Assembly (NCBI RefSeq): GCF_963678635.1
Contig: NC_087069.1
Location: forward strand, 43,784,688-43,848,687
DNA from: Symsagittifera roscoffensis
Lineage: Eukaryota; Xenacoelomorpha; Acoela; Convolutidae
Length of the DNA: 64,000 nucleotides
Reading direction: 5' to 3'
Shown one piece after another: positions 42,853 to 56,700 of the stretch (positions are counted from its first letter, which is position 1; each line of letters opens with the position of its first letter). Position numbers and translations under genes: made by a program. Below the pieces are notes generated by a model that saw only the letters and a list, made by a program, of their open reading frames with translations, ran no database searches and was not told the DNA's origin.

Positions 42853-45800
42853 GTTTTAAAATGGTTCAATGATAACAATTTGATTGTTTTTTCATGAATT
42901 TTGGTTTATTTGCATTTTTGTTATTGATGTTTTGTTCAATTTTCTTTTTCTTTAAACATGTTTTTGTCGGACCGGACTTTCTTTGTAACAAAAATAAAAC
43001 CGACGTTCCTTTTCAGCTCAAGAATATCTCAAAATAAATTGTTTTTTCCTTGGCAGCGTCTCTTTCTTGTTTCTACATCTTTGTTCGATTTAAGTTTTTT
43101 TGATCAATTTTTTCTTCCCGCAGGAAGTACAATTATTAGTTTTTGAATTGTTTTGTAATTGTTTTTAAGGTGTATCATTTGCAATACTTTGTTATTTTAG
43201 AAACGTTTTAAGTTTTTTTTTCAGGTAAGGTGTGTTGTTTGTCTATTCTTACGTGCTTTGATTCATGCAAAATGATATGAAATTGTTCGTTAATTATATA
43301 TTGTTTCAAATGAATAAAAAAATCAGATTTTTTTTCATCAGTGTTCTTTTTCAAAGAGTTTCATTCTGCATAGCTGGCCGATTTGAAACGTCAGCTAGAG
43401 TCAAACTGATTTTGATGCTTATTTTTTTTCAAAAATGTTTTCCAACATTTTTCTATTAAAATTTTTTGACATTTTTTCTAGACATCCATTTTTAGCATCG
43501 TTAGCAGTGCGAAATTCTGCTTCCTCTCGGTATTCATTTTTCATCCATATGGTACTTTCAATTTTGGAAAACTACTAAAATTGTCATAATGTAACCCACT
43601 TTAGCATGGTGAACATACTATTTTTTGTAAACAGTTTCGCTTCTATGCGTTTCATAACATTTCGCAATTAGTGTTGTGAAAACACAGAAACTGGAGTATG
43701 GCGAGCGGGAGGTTATTGGAAAAAAGCCAACTATTCGCGTTTGTTTTCTGATTGTGGAACGTGTAAGATTTACATCTGGAGGTAAAAGTTAAACCCAGTT
43801 TTCACTTATATATCCAGAAAAAAGAAAAAATGTAAGATAAAAAAAATTTTTTGTACAAGTGTGTAGCAATCGGCTAATGTCTTGGCTGAATATCAATAAC
43901 ATTGTAACAGCTCATTTCTACTTAAAAAACTGCTCAAAAAAGATTTTTTTCAGGCCTTAAAAGACTCGCGCTGTGAATTTCAAAAAGCAATTTGGTAGAA
44001 TTCATGCTAAATCAGTTTTTGGCGACAATGAGAAGTTACTTTACTGTCATTCAAATCACAACTGAAATAGTTCTTTAACCACATCACACATTCAGATAAT
44101 CACTTATATTACTAATTTTTGATGTATCACTTAATTCAGATAATCACTTGTGTTATTTAATTTTGATTTTAAAATGATAAGAAATTTAACTTACACCTGA
44201 AGACAAAATTCTTCCATTTTCAGTGGCTGGCATCCAAAGTTGCAGGTGAAAAATGGTCGAAAACTCATATAAATTGGCTGATTTGCATTTCTTTCACATT
44301 TCAAATTTTCTTAGTTAACAGTTTTTTTTTTCAATTGTTATAGTTAAATGCGTTATGTTAGGATGAAAAGTAAGAAGAACAAATGTATTCAAAATATTTA
44401 GTCACCTCATATTGCGCAATTTGATTGCATTATAATGGTGGTAAAATGGACTACTTTTTTTGAAAACTAAAAGCATAATATGATGATTAGAAAAGAATAG
44501 TAAAAAAAAAAACTTTGAGGAAAAATAACAATTCGACTGCCTGAAACATTTGAAAAGGCAAATCTATCGACTAAGTTATCTAGAAAATGCCTCATAATAT
44601 GTACGCCCTCTATAGTGTGTAATGCAAATTATGTAATCAAGTTATTGCTTCGTTAAGCATTCTCGTTAGGTTTTTGACTGCGCAACCAAAAAAAAATTAA
44701 AAACTAGGTTGGGAATATGAAACTGTTATGCAAAAAGAGGCGGCGAAAAAATTGCGTAAAAATCTGCACGTATTGTTAGTGTGTAGTGTTGATGCCTAGT
44801 TGAAGATATAAGTAGCAAATGCGCTGCAATTTGAGAGCTGAGCATGTGCAAGATGCCCACAGTTAAATGAGCTCAATTTTAGGTGAGCTCGAGTCGAATC
44901 TAATGTATTTCATGGCGAATTACTTTATTAGGTCATCTAGAAAACGCGAGTTGTTGCAAGTAAGGTATTTCTCAGTAAAGCATCATATTCTGCACATATA
45001 CAACAATTTGAGAGGCGAGTTGTTGCAAGTACAGTACGGCTCAATTAAATAACTGTTTTGAGCTTATGATTGCGGAACTAAACATTTCGCTAAACTTTGG
45101 AATGTGCGCGACTTGATAAGCTCACGAGTAGGTGGGCTCTAGTTGAAACTCAAATAGTTAAGCCCCGGGATAGGCCTGTCGGGCTACATGTTAGATCTTC
45201 TTAGTTTTGTTAATCAAGTGAAATTGACTTAATAAGCGGGCAACTCTCAGATTTTTTCAAAGCAATATAAGCAGAATTTTCCTATAGTTCTTGAATAGAA
45301 CAAAAAAAATCGAGCTTAATCATTCCCATTCATCGAGCTTGTTTTCAATTCAAAAAGAGAACTTTCAATCAATAGCTAAATAAAAGTATCAGACATGTGT
45401 CTGAAATTTCGTTACAATTGACCACCTTCTACTTCAATCGAAGTTTCTGTCAATTTCAGAAGTTCTTGTAAAAGTTACGTGTTTTTCTGTTATATTTGGT
45501 ATAAGAAATTACAAAAGCTGGTAGCAATTTTAGAAGAAACTGAAAATGAGCAGACAATCCTTCTATCATTCATGGCGTTTTTTTTTCAAAACCTCGAAGC
45601 AGACATGTTGTCAACGAGTATTTTGCTTTAAAACGCAATTTATGCAATTAGGATTTGCTTTTCGACTTGCTTTTTTTCAAGATTTTGTTTGTTATTACAC
45701 AGTTTTATGTTTTGGAACAAGCATTTTCCCTAGCACTTTATTGTGAAAAATTACCTTTCCAGTTGGCTTTTTCAAATAGTTATGTTTGGTGAGCTTAAGC

Positions 45801-47780
45801 GTATTATTACCTTCTAAGTATTGTTTTTTAGGTAGCTGGGTCAAAACGCTTTTTTTATATGAAACTTTAGGCCTAATCAACTAATTCTTGTAAAACCTAT
45901 CATTTTTGCATCTCTGAGGATTTTTTAAGTAACAATTTTTTCTTTCGATCCGGTTTCCTTAAAAATCTTGTTTTTTTCTTCCGTTTTGTTTGAATTAGCA
46001 ATTCTAAGTTGTGATAAATTTTTTTTTTTTTCTTTCTATGATACCTCAATTGGAAAATACGGATACACTGTAAACAAAGATGAAAAATTTTCACAAAGAT
46101 GTCTGTGGAAACCTTATTATTTTTCAAACATTTCACATAATTACTCAAACTTAAAAAAAAGATTTTTTGTTACAGCCTTCTGAAGTATAAATTTGTATTT
46201 TTCGGGATAATGTGTTGGACGTTCTTCTTTTGGAACCTGCACTGTTTTTTCATGATTTTTTTTTATACATTTCAAAAATTTTTTCCTTCGTTTTGTTCGA
46301 TTCTTGCGAAGGCTAATTATTAAGATTTGGCGACTATGAAAAATGATTTATGTTCAATTGAACAAAAAAAGAATTAAAAGTTTTGATGTTGTAATTTTTA
46401 ATAAAAAGAATCCCACCACCACACGATTAAAAAGTCAGAATTGGTTTACGAAAATTATGACAGTTGTTGTTGCGTAAATGTAGGGTAAAATTTTTTCAGC
46501 TAAGCGCTTTTATTTTATTTTTTTTTTAAATTATAGTATGTTTCATCTCTTGTATGAATATACTGGTAATATCTGTCGTCCATCATTTAGTCGTTGTACC
46601 ATGGGTTCAACGAGATTGTTTAAATACAAAATGTTTTTGCAATTCGGCAGCTCTAACTCACGAAAAAATAATAAAATACAAAATTTGTTTGCAATTCGGC
46701 AGCGAACTCACGAACAAGTGGAACGAATTTAAAAATACAAAAAAAAATTCAGAAAATTGCGATGACACTGATACAAAAAAAAACATTCCGATTTTGTGTG
46801 TGCGTAGTGTACTAAGAGGAAAAAGTTTAACGCTAATTAATCATAAATGACTACAGTTGTCTGCCAAACATGACTAACGCAAAAGATTTTTGTGAAAGTT
46901 TTTTCTATGGCTAGTTGGTTTTTCTTTATTAGTTTTAGAGTAAAATTAGTTTTTCTATGGATCAGATAAAAGAATTTTGTGTTATGAATTTAACACCTAC
47001 TCGTCAAATTTAACCAAAATTGATTTGTTTTTTTTCCCGTAAAGAACTTTTTCACAGAATGAACTAAATAGTAATAGTTTTAGTAGCGCCATGTTAAGTG
47101 TAGTTAAGAGTTAAGCACCATGTTAAGAGTTTTTCGGAGTTTTTTTTCCGCACCGAAAACTTTTGGTAGTATTTCGAGGCTGGAAGAGTTCGGCTTTAAT
47201 TTCGGCGCTTATTTTCAGAACGTTTTTTTTTCGAATGATTTTTTTCGGTACTATGTGAGAGTGATCGATTTGTAAATTGAAATCATGCAAAAGTTTTAAA
47301 TCAAGTCCTCTTGATTTCAATGACTTGCAATCAAGACTCTTAAAAATTTATTGTCTTTGTTTTTCTCAGTTCAAGTATCACAGTTGGTTCAAACCTTTGT
47401 TATTGTTGTTAGTTTGATTGGTTGTTTTTATCGCATTTTTTTGGTGCTGACAAAATAGCTCATCAGTTTTTGCTAATTCTTTGTTAAATTTTTTTTGAGT
47501 TTTATCGATATTTGATTTTTTTCTCATTGGATTTTAATCCAGTTTAAAGGTAACCATTTTAGTTGAAAAATGGAGACCCAGCAAGCCTGAAGTCCTATCA
47601 TTTCAGAATTAAATCTACCTAAAGTTTTTGGTAAGTTTTGTTCAAAATTGACAGAGGTATTTGTTGTTTTACTCTGTCAACTTGAGTTGCTGTCTGTTAC
47701 TTTTTCTGATAAACTGGTTGTATTCCGTGTTGTTTTAACTTGTTGTTTATTTTTGTTGTTTTAACTTGTTATATAATAGT
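42853..47780 (+). repeat. 4.9-kb spacer, copy 2
   Basis: Collinear with 36367-41327 (offset about 6.49 kb). Differences: an extra roughly 45 bp at 43866-43912, a roughly 40-bp loss near 44944, a roughly 45-bp loss near 47105 and homopolymer changes. 45300-46020 shows almost no substitutions against copy 1. Confidence 0.93.
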
Positions 47781-50700
47781 TTCAATGGGTAAAAACTAAT
47801 GAAATATTTAGGTTTTAGCTGTCATTAAAAAAACGTTCTATTTATTTTCCTTCCACTTCCTGATAGTATTGATAGGTTTTCGGACTCATTATTTAGAGAA
47901 ACGAACGTGGTGAAAACTCTTCTATAAGTCTTGCAGATTTTTTTAAAATTTTTTTTGGAAAGTCTTGGAATTTTGTACTTATTTATACATGAACTTTTTG
48001 AGTTCAATTTTAAATCATCTGCTGAAAGTGATTTAAATCGCACTCTCCAAATACAAACGTGGAAATGTCGCGAAAAAACGTGATTGATTTCTATTTCAAA
48101 AAAGGAATTTATCTATCAGATTTCTCGGCAAAATTTAAGCTTAACCTTTTAATCCAGTTTTCTCAAATTGGCTTAATCTTATCAAAAAAGAGCCAATCAT
48201 GAATCGTTCTAGAAATTCAAGAGCTGAAAAGTCATCTAATTTTTTCTTTGAAATCCGAAAGTTGAGATTTTTCAATGGGTAAAAACTAAAGAAATATTTA
48301 GGTTTTAGCTGTCATTAAAAAAACGTTCTATTTAATTTCCTTCCACTTCCTGATAGTATTGATAGGTTTTCGGACTCATTATTAAGAGAAATGAACGTGG
48401 TGAAAACTCTTCTATAAGTCTTTTTTTCTAATTTTTTTAAAGGAAAGTCATGTAATTTTGTACTTTTTTATACATGAACTTTTTGAGTTCAATTTTAAAT
48501 TATCTGCTGAAAGGGATTTAAATAGCACTCTCCAAATACAAACGTGGAAATGGCGCGAAAAAACGTGATTGATTTCTATTTCGAAAAAGGAATTTATCTA
48601 TCAGATTTCCCAGCAAAATGTAAGCTTTATCTTTTAATCCAGTTTTCTCAAAATGGCTTAATCTTATCAAAATAGCGCCAATCATGAATCGTTCTAGAAA
48701 TTCAAGAGCTGAAAGGTCATCTATTTTTTTCTTTGAAATCCGAAAGTTGAGATTTTTCAATGGGTAAAAACTAATGAAATATTTAGGTTTTAGCTGTCAT
48801 TAAAAAAACGTTCTATTTAATTTTCTTCCACTTCCTGATAGTATTGATAGGTTTTCGGACTCATTATTAAGAGAAGTGAACGTGGTGAAAACTCTTCTAT
48901 AAGTCTTTTTTTCTAATTTTTTCTGAGGAAAGTCATGTAATTTTGTACTTTTTTATACATGAACTTTTTGAGTTCAATTTTAAATTATCTGCTGAAAGGG
49001 ATTTAAATAGCACTCTCCAAATACAAACGTGGAAATGGCGCGAAAAAACGTGATTGATTTCTATTTCGAAAAAGGAATTTATCTATCAGATTTCCCAGCA
49101 AAATGTAAGCTTTATCTTTTAATCCAGTTTTCTCAAAATGGCTTAATCTTATCAAAATAGCGCCAATCATGAATCGTTCTAGAAATTCAAGAGCTGAAAG
49201 GTCATCTATTTTTTTCTTTGAAATCCGAAAGTTGAGATTTTTCAATGGGTAAAAACTAATGAAATATTTAGGTTTTAGCTGTCATTAAAAAAACGTTCTA
49301 TTTAATTTTCTTCCACTTCCTGATAGTATTGATAGGTTTTCGGACTCATTATTAAGAGAAGTGAACGTGGTGAAAACTCTTCTATAAGTCTTTTTTTCTA
49401 ATTTTTTCTAAGGAAAGTCATGTAATTTTGTACTTATTTATATATGAACTTTTTGAGTTCAATTTTAAATTATCTGCTGAAAGGGATTTAAATAGCACTC
49501 TCCAAATACAAACGTGGAAATGGCGCGAAAAAACGTGATTGATTTCTATTTCAAAAAAGGAATTTATTTATCAGATTTCCCAGCAAAATTTAAGCTTAAC
49601 CTTTTAATCCAGTTTTCTCAAATTGGCTTAATCTTATCAAAAAAGAGCCAATCATGAATCGTTCTAGAAATTCAAGAGCTGAAAAGTCATCTAATTTTTT
49701 CTTTGAAATCCGAAATTTGAGATTTTTCAATGGGTAAAAACTAAAGAAAAATTTAGGTTTTAGCTGTCATTAAAAAAACGTTCTATTTAATTTCCTTCCA
49801 CTTCCTGATAGTATTGATAGGTTTTCGGACTCATTATTAAGAGAAATGAACGTGGTGAAAACTCTTCTATAAGTCTTTTTTTCTAATTTTTTTTAAGGAA
49901 AGTCATGTAATTTTGTACTTTTTTATACATGAAATTTTTGAGTTCAATTTTAAATTATCTGCTGAAAGGGATTTCAATAGCACTCTCCAAATACAAACGT
50001 GGAAATGGCGCGAAAAAACGTGATTGATTTCTATTTCGAAAAAGGAATTTATCTATCAGATTTCCCAGCAAAATGTAAGCATTATCTTTTAATCCAGTTT
50101 TCTCAAAATGGCTTAATCTTATCAAAATAGCGCCAATCATGAATCGTTCTAGAAATTCAAGAGCTGAAAGGTCATCTATTTTTTTCTTTGAAATCCGAAA
50201 GTTGAGATTTTTCAATGGGTAAAAACTAATGAAATATTTAGGTTTTAGCTGTCATTAAAAAAACGTTCTATTTAATTTCCTTCCACTTCCTGATAGTATT
50301 GATAGGTTTTCGGACTCATTATTAAGAGAAATGAACGTGGTGAAAACTCTTCTATAAGTCTTTTTTTCTAATTTTTTTTAAGGAAAGTCATGTAATTTTG
50401 TACTTTTTTATACATGAAATTTTTGAGTTCAATTTTAAATTATCTGCTGAAGGGGATTTAAATAGCACTCTCCAAATACAAACGTGGAAATGGCGCGAAA
50501 AAACGTGATTGATTTCTATTTCGAAAAAGGAATTTATCTATCAGATTTCCCAGCAAAGTGTAAGCTTTATCTTTTAATCCAGTTTTCTCAAATTGGCTTA
50601 ATCTTATTAAAATAGCGCCAATCATGAATCGTTCTAGAAATTCAAGAGCTGAAAGGTCATTTATTTTTTTCTTTGAAATCCGAAAGTTGAGATTTTTCAA

Positions 50701-53700
50701 TGGGTAAAAACTAATGAAATATTTAGGTTTTAGCTGTCATTAAAAAAAAGTTCTATTTAATTTCCTTCCACTTCCTGATAGTATTGATAGGTTTTCGGAC
50801 TCATTATTAAGAGAAATGAACGTGGTGAAAACTCTTCTATAAGTCTTTTTTTTTCTAATTTTTTTAAAGAAAAGTCATGTAATTTTGTACTTATTTATAT
50901 ATGAACTTTTTGAGTTCAATTTTAAATTATCTGCTGAAGGGGATTTAAATAGCACTCTCCAAATACAAACGTGGAAATGGCGCGAAAAAACGTGATTGAT
51001 TTCTATTTCGAAAAAGGAATTTATCTATCAGATTTCCCAGCAAAGTGTAAGCTTTATCTTTTAATCCAGTTTTCTCAAATTGGCTTAATCTTATCAAAAT
51101 AGCGCCAATCATGAATCGTTCTAGAAATTCAAGAGCTGAAAGATCATCTATTTTTTTCTTTGAAATCCGAAAGTTGAGATTTTTCAATGGGTAAAAACTA
51201 ATGAAATATTTAGGTTTTAGCTGTCATTAAAAAAAAAGTTCTATTTAATTTCCTTCCACTTCCTGATAGTATTGATAGGTTTTCGGACTCATTATTAAGA
51301 GAAATGAACGTGGTGAAAACTCTTCTATAAGTCTTTTTTTTCTAATTTTTTTAAAGAAAAGTCATGTAATTTTGTACTTATTTATATATGAACTTTTTGA
51401 GTTCAATTTTAAATAATCTGCTGAAAGGGATTTAAATAGCACTCTCCAAATACAAACGTGGAAATGGCGCGAAAAAACGTGATTGATTTCTATTTCGAAA
51501 AAGGAATTTATCTATCAGATTTCCCAGCAAAATGTAAGCTTTATCCTTTAATCCAGTTTTCTCAAAATGGCTTAATCTTATCAAAATAGCGCCAATCATG
51601 AATCGTTCTAGAAATTCAAGAGCTGAAAGGTCATCTGTTTTTTTCTTTGAAATCCGTAAGTTGAGATTTTTCAATGGGTAAAAACTAATGAAATATTTAG
51701 GTTTTAGCTGTCATTAAAAAAACGTTCTATTTAATTTTCTTCCACTTCCTGATAGTATTGATAGGTTTTCGGACTCATTATTAAGAGAAGTGAACGTGGT
51801 GAAAACTCTTCTATAAGTCTTTTTTTCTAATTTTTTCTAAGGAAAGTCATGTAATTTTGTACTTATTTATATATGAACTTTTTGAGTTCAATTTTAAATT
51901 ATCTGCTGAAAGGGATTTAAATAGCACTCTCCAAATACAAACGTGGAAATGGCGCGAAAAAACGTGATTGATTTCTATTTCGAAAAAGGAATTTATCTAT
52001 CAGATTTCCCAGCAAAATGTAAGCCTTATCTTTTAATCCAGTTTTCTCAAAATGGCTTAATCTTATCAAAATAGCGCCAATCATGAATCGTTCTAGAAAT
52101 TCAAGAGCTGAAAGGTCATCTATTTTTTTCTTTGAAATCCGAAAGTTGAGATTTTTCAATGGGTAAAAACTAATGAAATATTTAGGTTTTAGCTGTCATT
52201 AAAAAAACGTTTCATTTAATTTCCTTCCACTTCCTGATAGTATTGATAGGTTTTCGGACTCATTATTAAGAGAAACGAACGTGGTGAAAACTCTTCTATA
52301 AGTCTTTTTTTAAATTTTTTTAAAGGAAAGTCATGTAATTTTGTACTAATTTATATATGAACTTTTTGAGTTCAATTTTAAATTATCTGCTGATAGGGAT
52401 TTAAATAGCACTCTCCAAATACAAACGTGGAAATGGCGCAAAAAACGTGATTGATTTCTATTTCGAAAAAGGAATTTATCTATCAGATTTCCCAGCAAAA
52501 TGTAAGCCTTATCTTTTAATCCAGTTTTCTCAAATTGGCTTAATCTTATCAAAATAGCGCCAATCATGAATCGTTCTAGAAATTCAAGAGCTGAAGGGTC
52601 ATCTATTTTTTTCTTTGAAATCCGAATGTTGAGATTTTTCAATGGGTAAAAACTAATGAAATATTTAGGTTTTAGCTGTCATTAAAAAACGTTTCATTTA
52701 ATTTCCTTCCACTTCCTGATAGTATTGATAGGTTTTCGGACTCATTATTAAGAGAAACGAACGTGGTGAAAACTCTTCTATAAGTCTTTTTTTCTAATTT
52801 TTTTTAAAGGAAAGTCATGTAATTTTGTACTTATTTATATATGAACTTTTTGAGTTCAATTTTAAATAATCTGCTGAAAGGGATTTAAATAGCACTCTCC
52901 AAATACAAACGTGGAAATGGCGCGAAAAAACGTGATTGATTTCTATTTCGAAAAAGGAATTTATCTATCAGATTTCCCAGGAAAATGTAAGCTTTATCTT
53001 TTAATCCAGTTTTCTCAAAATGGCTTAATCTTATCAAAATAGCGCCAATCATGAATCGTTCTAGAAATTCAAGAGCTGAAAGGTCATCTGTTTTTTTCTT
53101 TGAAATCCGTAAGTTGAGATTTTTCAATGGGTAAAAACTAATGAAATATTTAGGTTTTAGCTGTCATTAAAAAAACGTTCTATTTAATTTCCTTCCACTT
53201 CCTGATAGTATTGATAGGTTTTCGGACTCATTATTAAGAGAAGTGAACGTGGTGAAAACTCTTCTATAAGTCTTTTTTTCTAATTTTTTTTAAGGAAAGT
53301 CATGTAGTTTTGTACTTATTTATATATGAACTTTTTGAGTTCAATTTTAAATTATCTGCTGAAAGGGATTTAAATAGCACTCTCCAAATACAAACGTGGA
53401 AAAGGCGCGAAAAAACGTGATTGATTTCTATTTCGAAAAAGGAATTTATCTATCAGATTTCCCAGCAAAATGTAAGCCTTATCTTTTAATCCAGTTTTCT
53501 CAAATTGGCTTAATCTTATCAAAATAGCGCCAATCATGAATCGTTCTAGAAATTCAAGAGCTGAAAGGTCATCTATTTTTTTCTTTGAAATCCGAAAGTT
53601 GAGATTTTTCAATGGGTAAAAACTAATGAAATATTTAGGTTTTAGCTGTCATTAAAAAAACGTTTCATTTAGTTTCCTTCCACTTCCTGATAGTATTGAT

Positions 53701-56700
53701 AGGTTTTCGGACTCATTATTAAGAGAAACGAACGTGGTGAAAACTCTTCTATAAGTCTTTTTTTCTAATTTTCTTAAAGGAAAGTCATGTAATTTTGTAC
53801 TTATTTATATATGAACTTTTTGAGTTCAATTTTAAATTATCTGCTGAAAGGAATTTAAATAGCACTCTCCAAATACAAACGTGGAAATGGCGCAAAAAAA
53901 ACGTGATTGATTTCTATTTCGAAAAAGGAATTTATCTATCAGATTTCCCAGCAAAATGTAAGCTTTATCTTTTAATCCAGTTTTCTCAAAATGGCTTAAT
54001 CTTATCAAAATAGCGCCAATCATGAATCGTTCTAGAAATTCAAGAGCTGAAAGGTCATCTGTTTTTTTCTTTGAAATCCGTAAGTTGAGATTTTTCAATG
54101 GGTAAAAACTAATGAAATATTTAGGTTTTAGCTGTCATTAAAAAAACGTTCTAGTTAATTTCCTTCCACTTCCTGATAGTATTGATAGGTTTTCGGACTC
54201 ATTATTAAGAGAAGTGAACGTGGTGAAAACTCTTCTATAAGTCATTTTTTTCTAATTTTTTTTAAAGGAAAGTCATGTAATTTTGTACTTATTTAGATAT
54301 GAACTTTTTGAGTTCAATTTTAAATTATCTGCTGAAAGGGATTTAAATAGCACTCTCCAAATACAAACGTGGAAATGGCGCGAAAAAACGTGATTGATTT
54401 CTATTTCGAAAGAGGAATTTATCTATCAGATTTCCCAGCAAAATGTAAGCCTTATCTTTTAATCCAGTTTTCTCAAAATGGCTTAATCTTATCAAAATAG
54501 CGCCAATCATGAATCGTTCTAGAAATTCAAGAGCTGAAAGGTCATCTATTTTTTTCTTTGAAATCCGAAAGTTGAGATTTTTCAATGGGTAAAAATTAAT
54601 GAAATATTTAGGTTTTAGCTGTCATTAAAAAAACGTTTCATTTAATTTCCTTCCACTTCCTGATAGTATTGATAGGTTTTCGGACTCATTATTAAGAGAA
54701 ACGAACGTGGTGAAAACTCTTCTATAAGTCTTTTTTTCTAATTTTCTTAAAGGAAAGTCATGTAATTTTGTACTTATTTATATATGAACTTTTTGAGTTC
54801 AATTTTAAATTATCTGCTGAAAGGAATTTAAATAGCACTCTCCAAATACAAACGTGGAAATGGCGCAAAAAAAACGTGATTGATTTCTATTTCGAAAAAG
54901 GAATTTATCTATCAGATTTCCCAGCAAAATGTAAGCCTTATCTTTTAGTCCAGTTTTCTCAAATTGGCTTAATCTTATCAAAATAGCGCCAATCATGAAT
55001 CGTTCTAGAAATTCAAGAGCTGAAAGGTCATCTATTTTTTTCTTTGAAATCCGAAAGTTGAGATTTTTCAATGGGTAAAAACTAATGAAATATTTAGGTT
55101 TTAGCTGTCATTAAAAAAACGTTTCATTTAATTTCGTTCCACTTCCTGATAGTATTGATAGGTTTTCGGACTCATTATTAAGAGAAACGAACGTGGTGAA
55201 AACTCTTCTATAAGTCTTTTTTCTAATTTTTTTAAAGGAAAGTCATGTAATTTTGTACTTATTTATATATGAACTTTTTGAGTTCAATATTAAATAATCT
55301 GCTGAAAGGGATTTAAATAGCACTCTCCAAATACAAACGTGGAAATGGCGCGAAAAAACGTGATTGATTTCTATTTCGAAAAAGGAATTTATCTATCAGA
55401 TTTCCCAGCAAAATGTAAGCTTTATCTTTTAATCCAGTTTTCTCAAAATGGCTTAATCTTATCAAAATAGCGCCAATCATGAATCGTTCTAGAAATTCAA
55501 GAGCTGAAAGGTCATCTGTTTTTTTCTTTGAAATCCGTAAGTTGAGATTTTTCAATGGGTAAAAACTAATGAAATATTTAGGTTTTAGCTGTCATTAAAA
55601 AAACGTTCTAGTTAATTTCCTTCCACTTCCTGATAGTATTGATAGGTTTTCGGACTCATTATTAAGAGAAGTGAACGTGGTGAAAACTCTTCTATAAGTC
55701 ATTTTTTTCTAATTTTTTTTAAAGGAAAGTCATGTAATTTTGTACTTATTTAGATATGAACTTTTTGAGTTCAATTTTAAATTATCTGCTGAAAGGGATT
55801 TAAATAGCACTCTCCAAATACAAACGTGGAAATGGCGCGAAAAAACGTGATTGATTTCTATTTCGAAAGAGGAATTTATCTATCAGATTTCCCAGCAAAA
55901 TGTAAGCCTTATCTTTTAATCCAGTTTTCTCAAAATGGCTTAATCTTATCAAAATAGCGCCAATCATGAATCGTTCTAGAAATTCAAGAGCTGAAAGGTC
56001 ATCTATTTTTTTCTTTGAAATCCGAAAGTTGAGATTTTTCAATGGGTAAAAATTAATGAAATATTTAGGTTTTAGCTGTCATTAAAAAAACGTTTCATTT
56101 AATTTCCTTCCACTTCCTGATAGTATTGATAGGTTTTCGGACTCATTATTAAGAGAAACGAACGTGGTGAAAACTCTTCTATAAGTCTTTTTTTTCTAAT
56201 TTTTTTAAAGGAAAGTCATGTAATTTTGTACTTATTTATATATGAACTTTTTGAGTTCAATTTTAAATAATCTGCTGAAAGGGATTTAAATAGCACTCTC
56301 CAAATACAAACATGGAAATGGCGCGAAAAAACGTGATTGATTTCTATTTCGAAAAAGGAATTTATCTATCAGATTTCCCAGCAAAATGTAAGCTTTATCT
56401 TTTAATCCAGTTTTCTCAAAATGGCTTAATCTTATCAAAATAGCGCCAATCATGAATCGTTCTAGAAATTCAAGAGCTGAAAGGTCATCTGTTTTTTTCT
56501 TTGAAATCCGTAAGTTGAGATTTTTCAATGGGTAAAAACTAATGAAATATTTAGGTTTTAGCTGTCATTAAAAAAACGGTCTATTTAATTTCCTTCCACT
56601 TCCTGATAGTATTGATAGGTTTTCGGACTCATTATTAAGAGAAGTGAACGTGGTGAAAACTCTTCTATAAGTCTTTTTTTCTAATTTTTTTAAAGGAAAG

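Noticed and set aside
39205-45880. Identical 61-codon minus-strand frames at 39205-39390 and 45695-45880
   Set aside because: Identity is explained by recent duplication of the whole spacer; composition is Lys/Leu-rich and AT-driven, with no promoter or family match.
31568-46732. A 64-codon plus-strand open frame (MFHLLYEYTG start) in all three spacer copies (31568, 40044, 46538)
   Set aside because: The differences among the three copies are nearly all amino-acid changing, it contains a tandem DNA duplication, and it lacks signal, domain or splice context.
36367-47780. Spacer considered as an rDNA intergenic spacer
   Set aside because: No 18S, 5.8S, 28S or 5S sequence is present in the window; only the layout is reminiscent.
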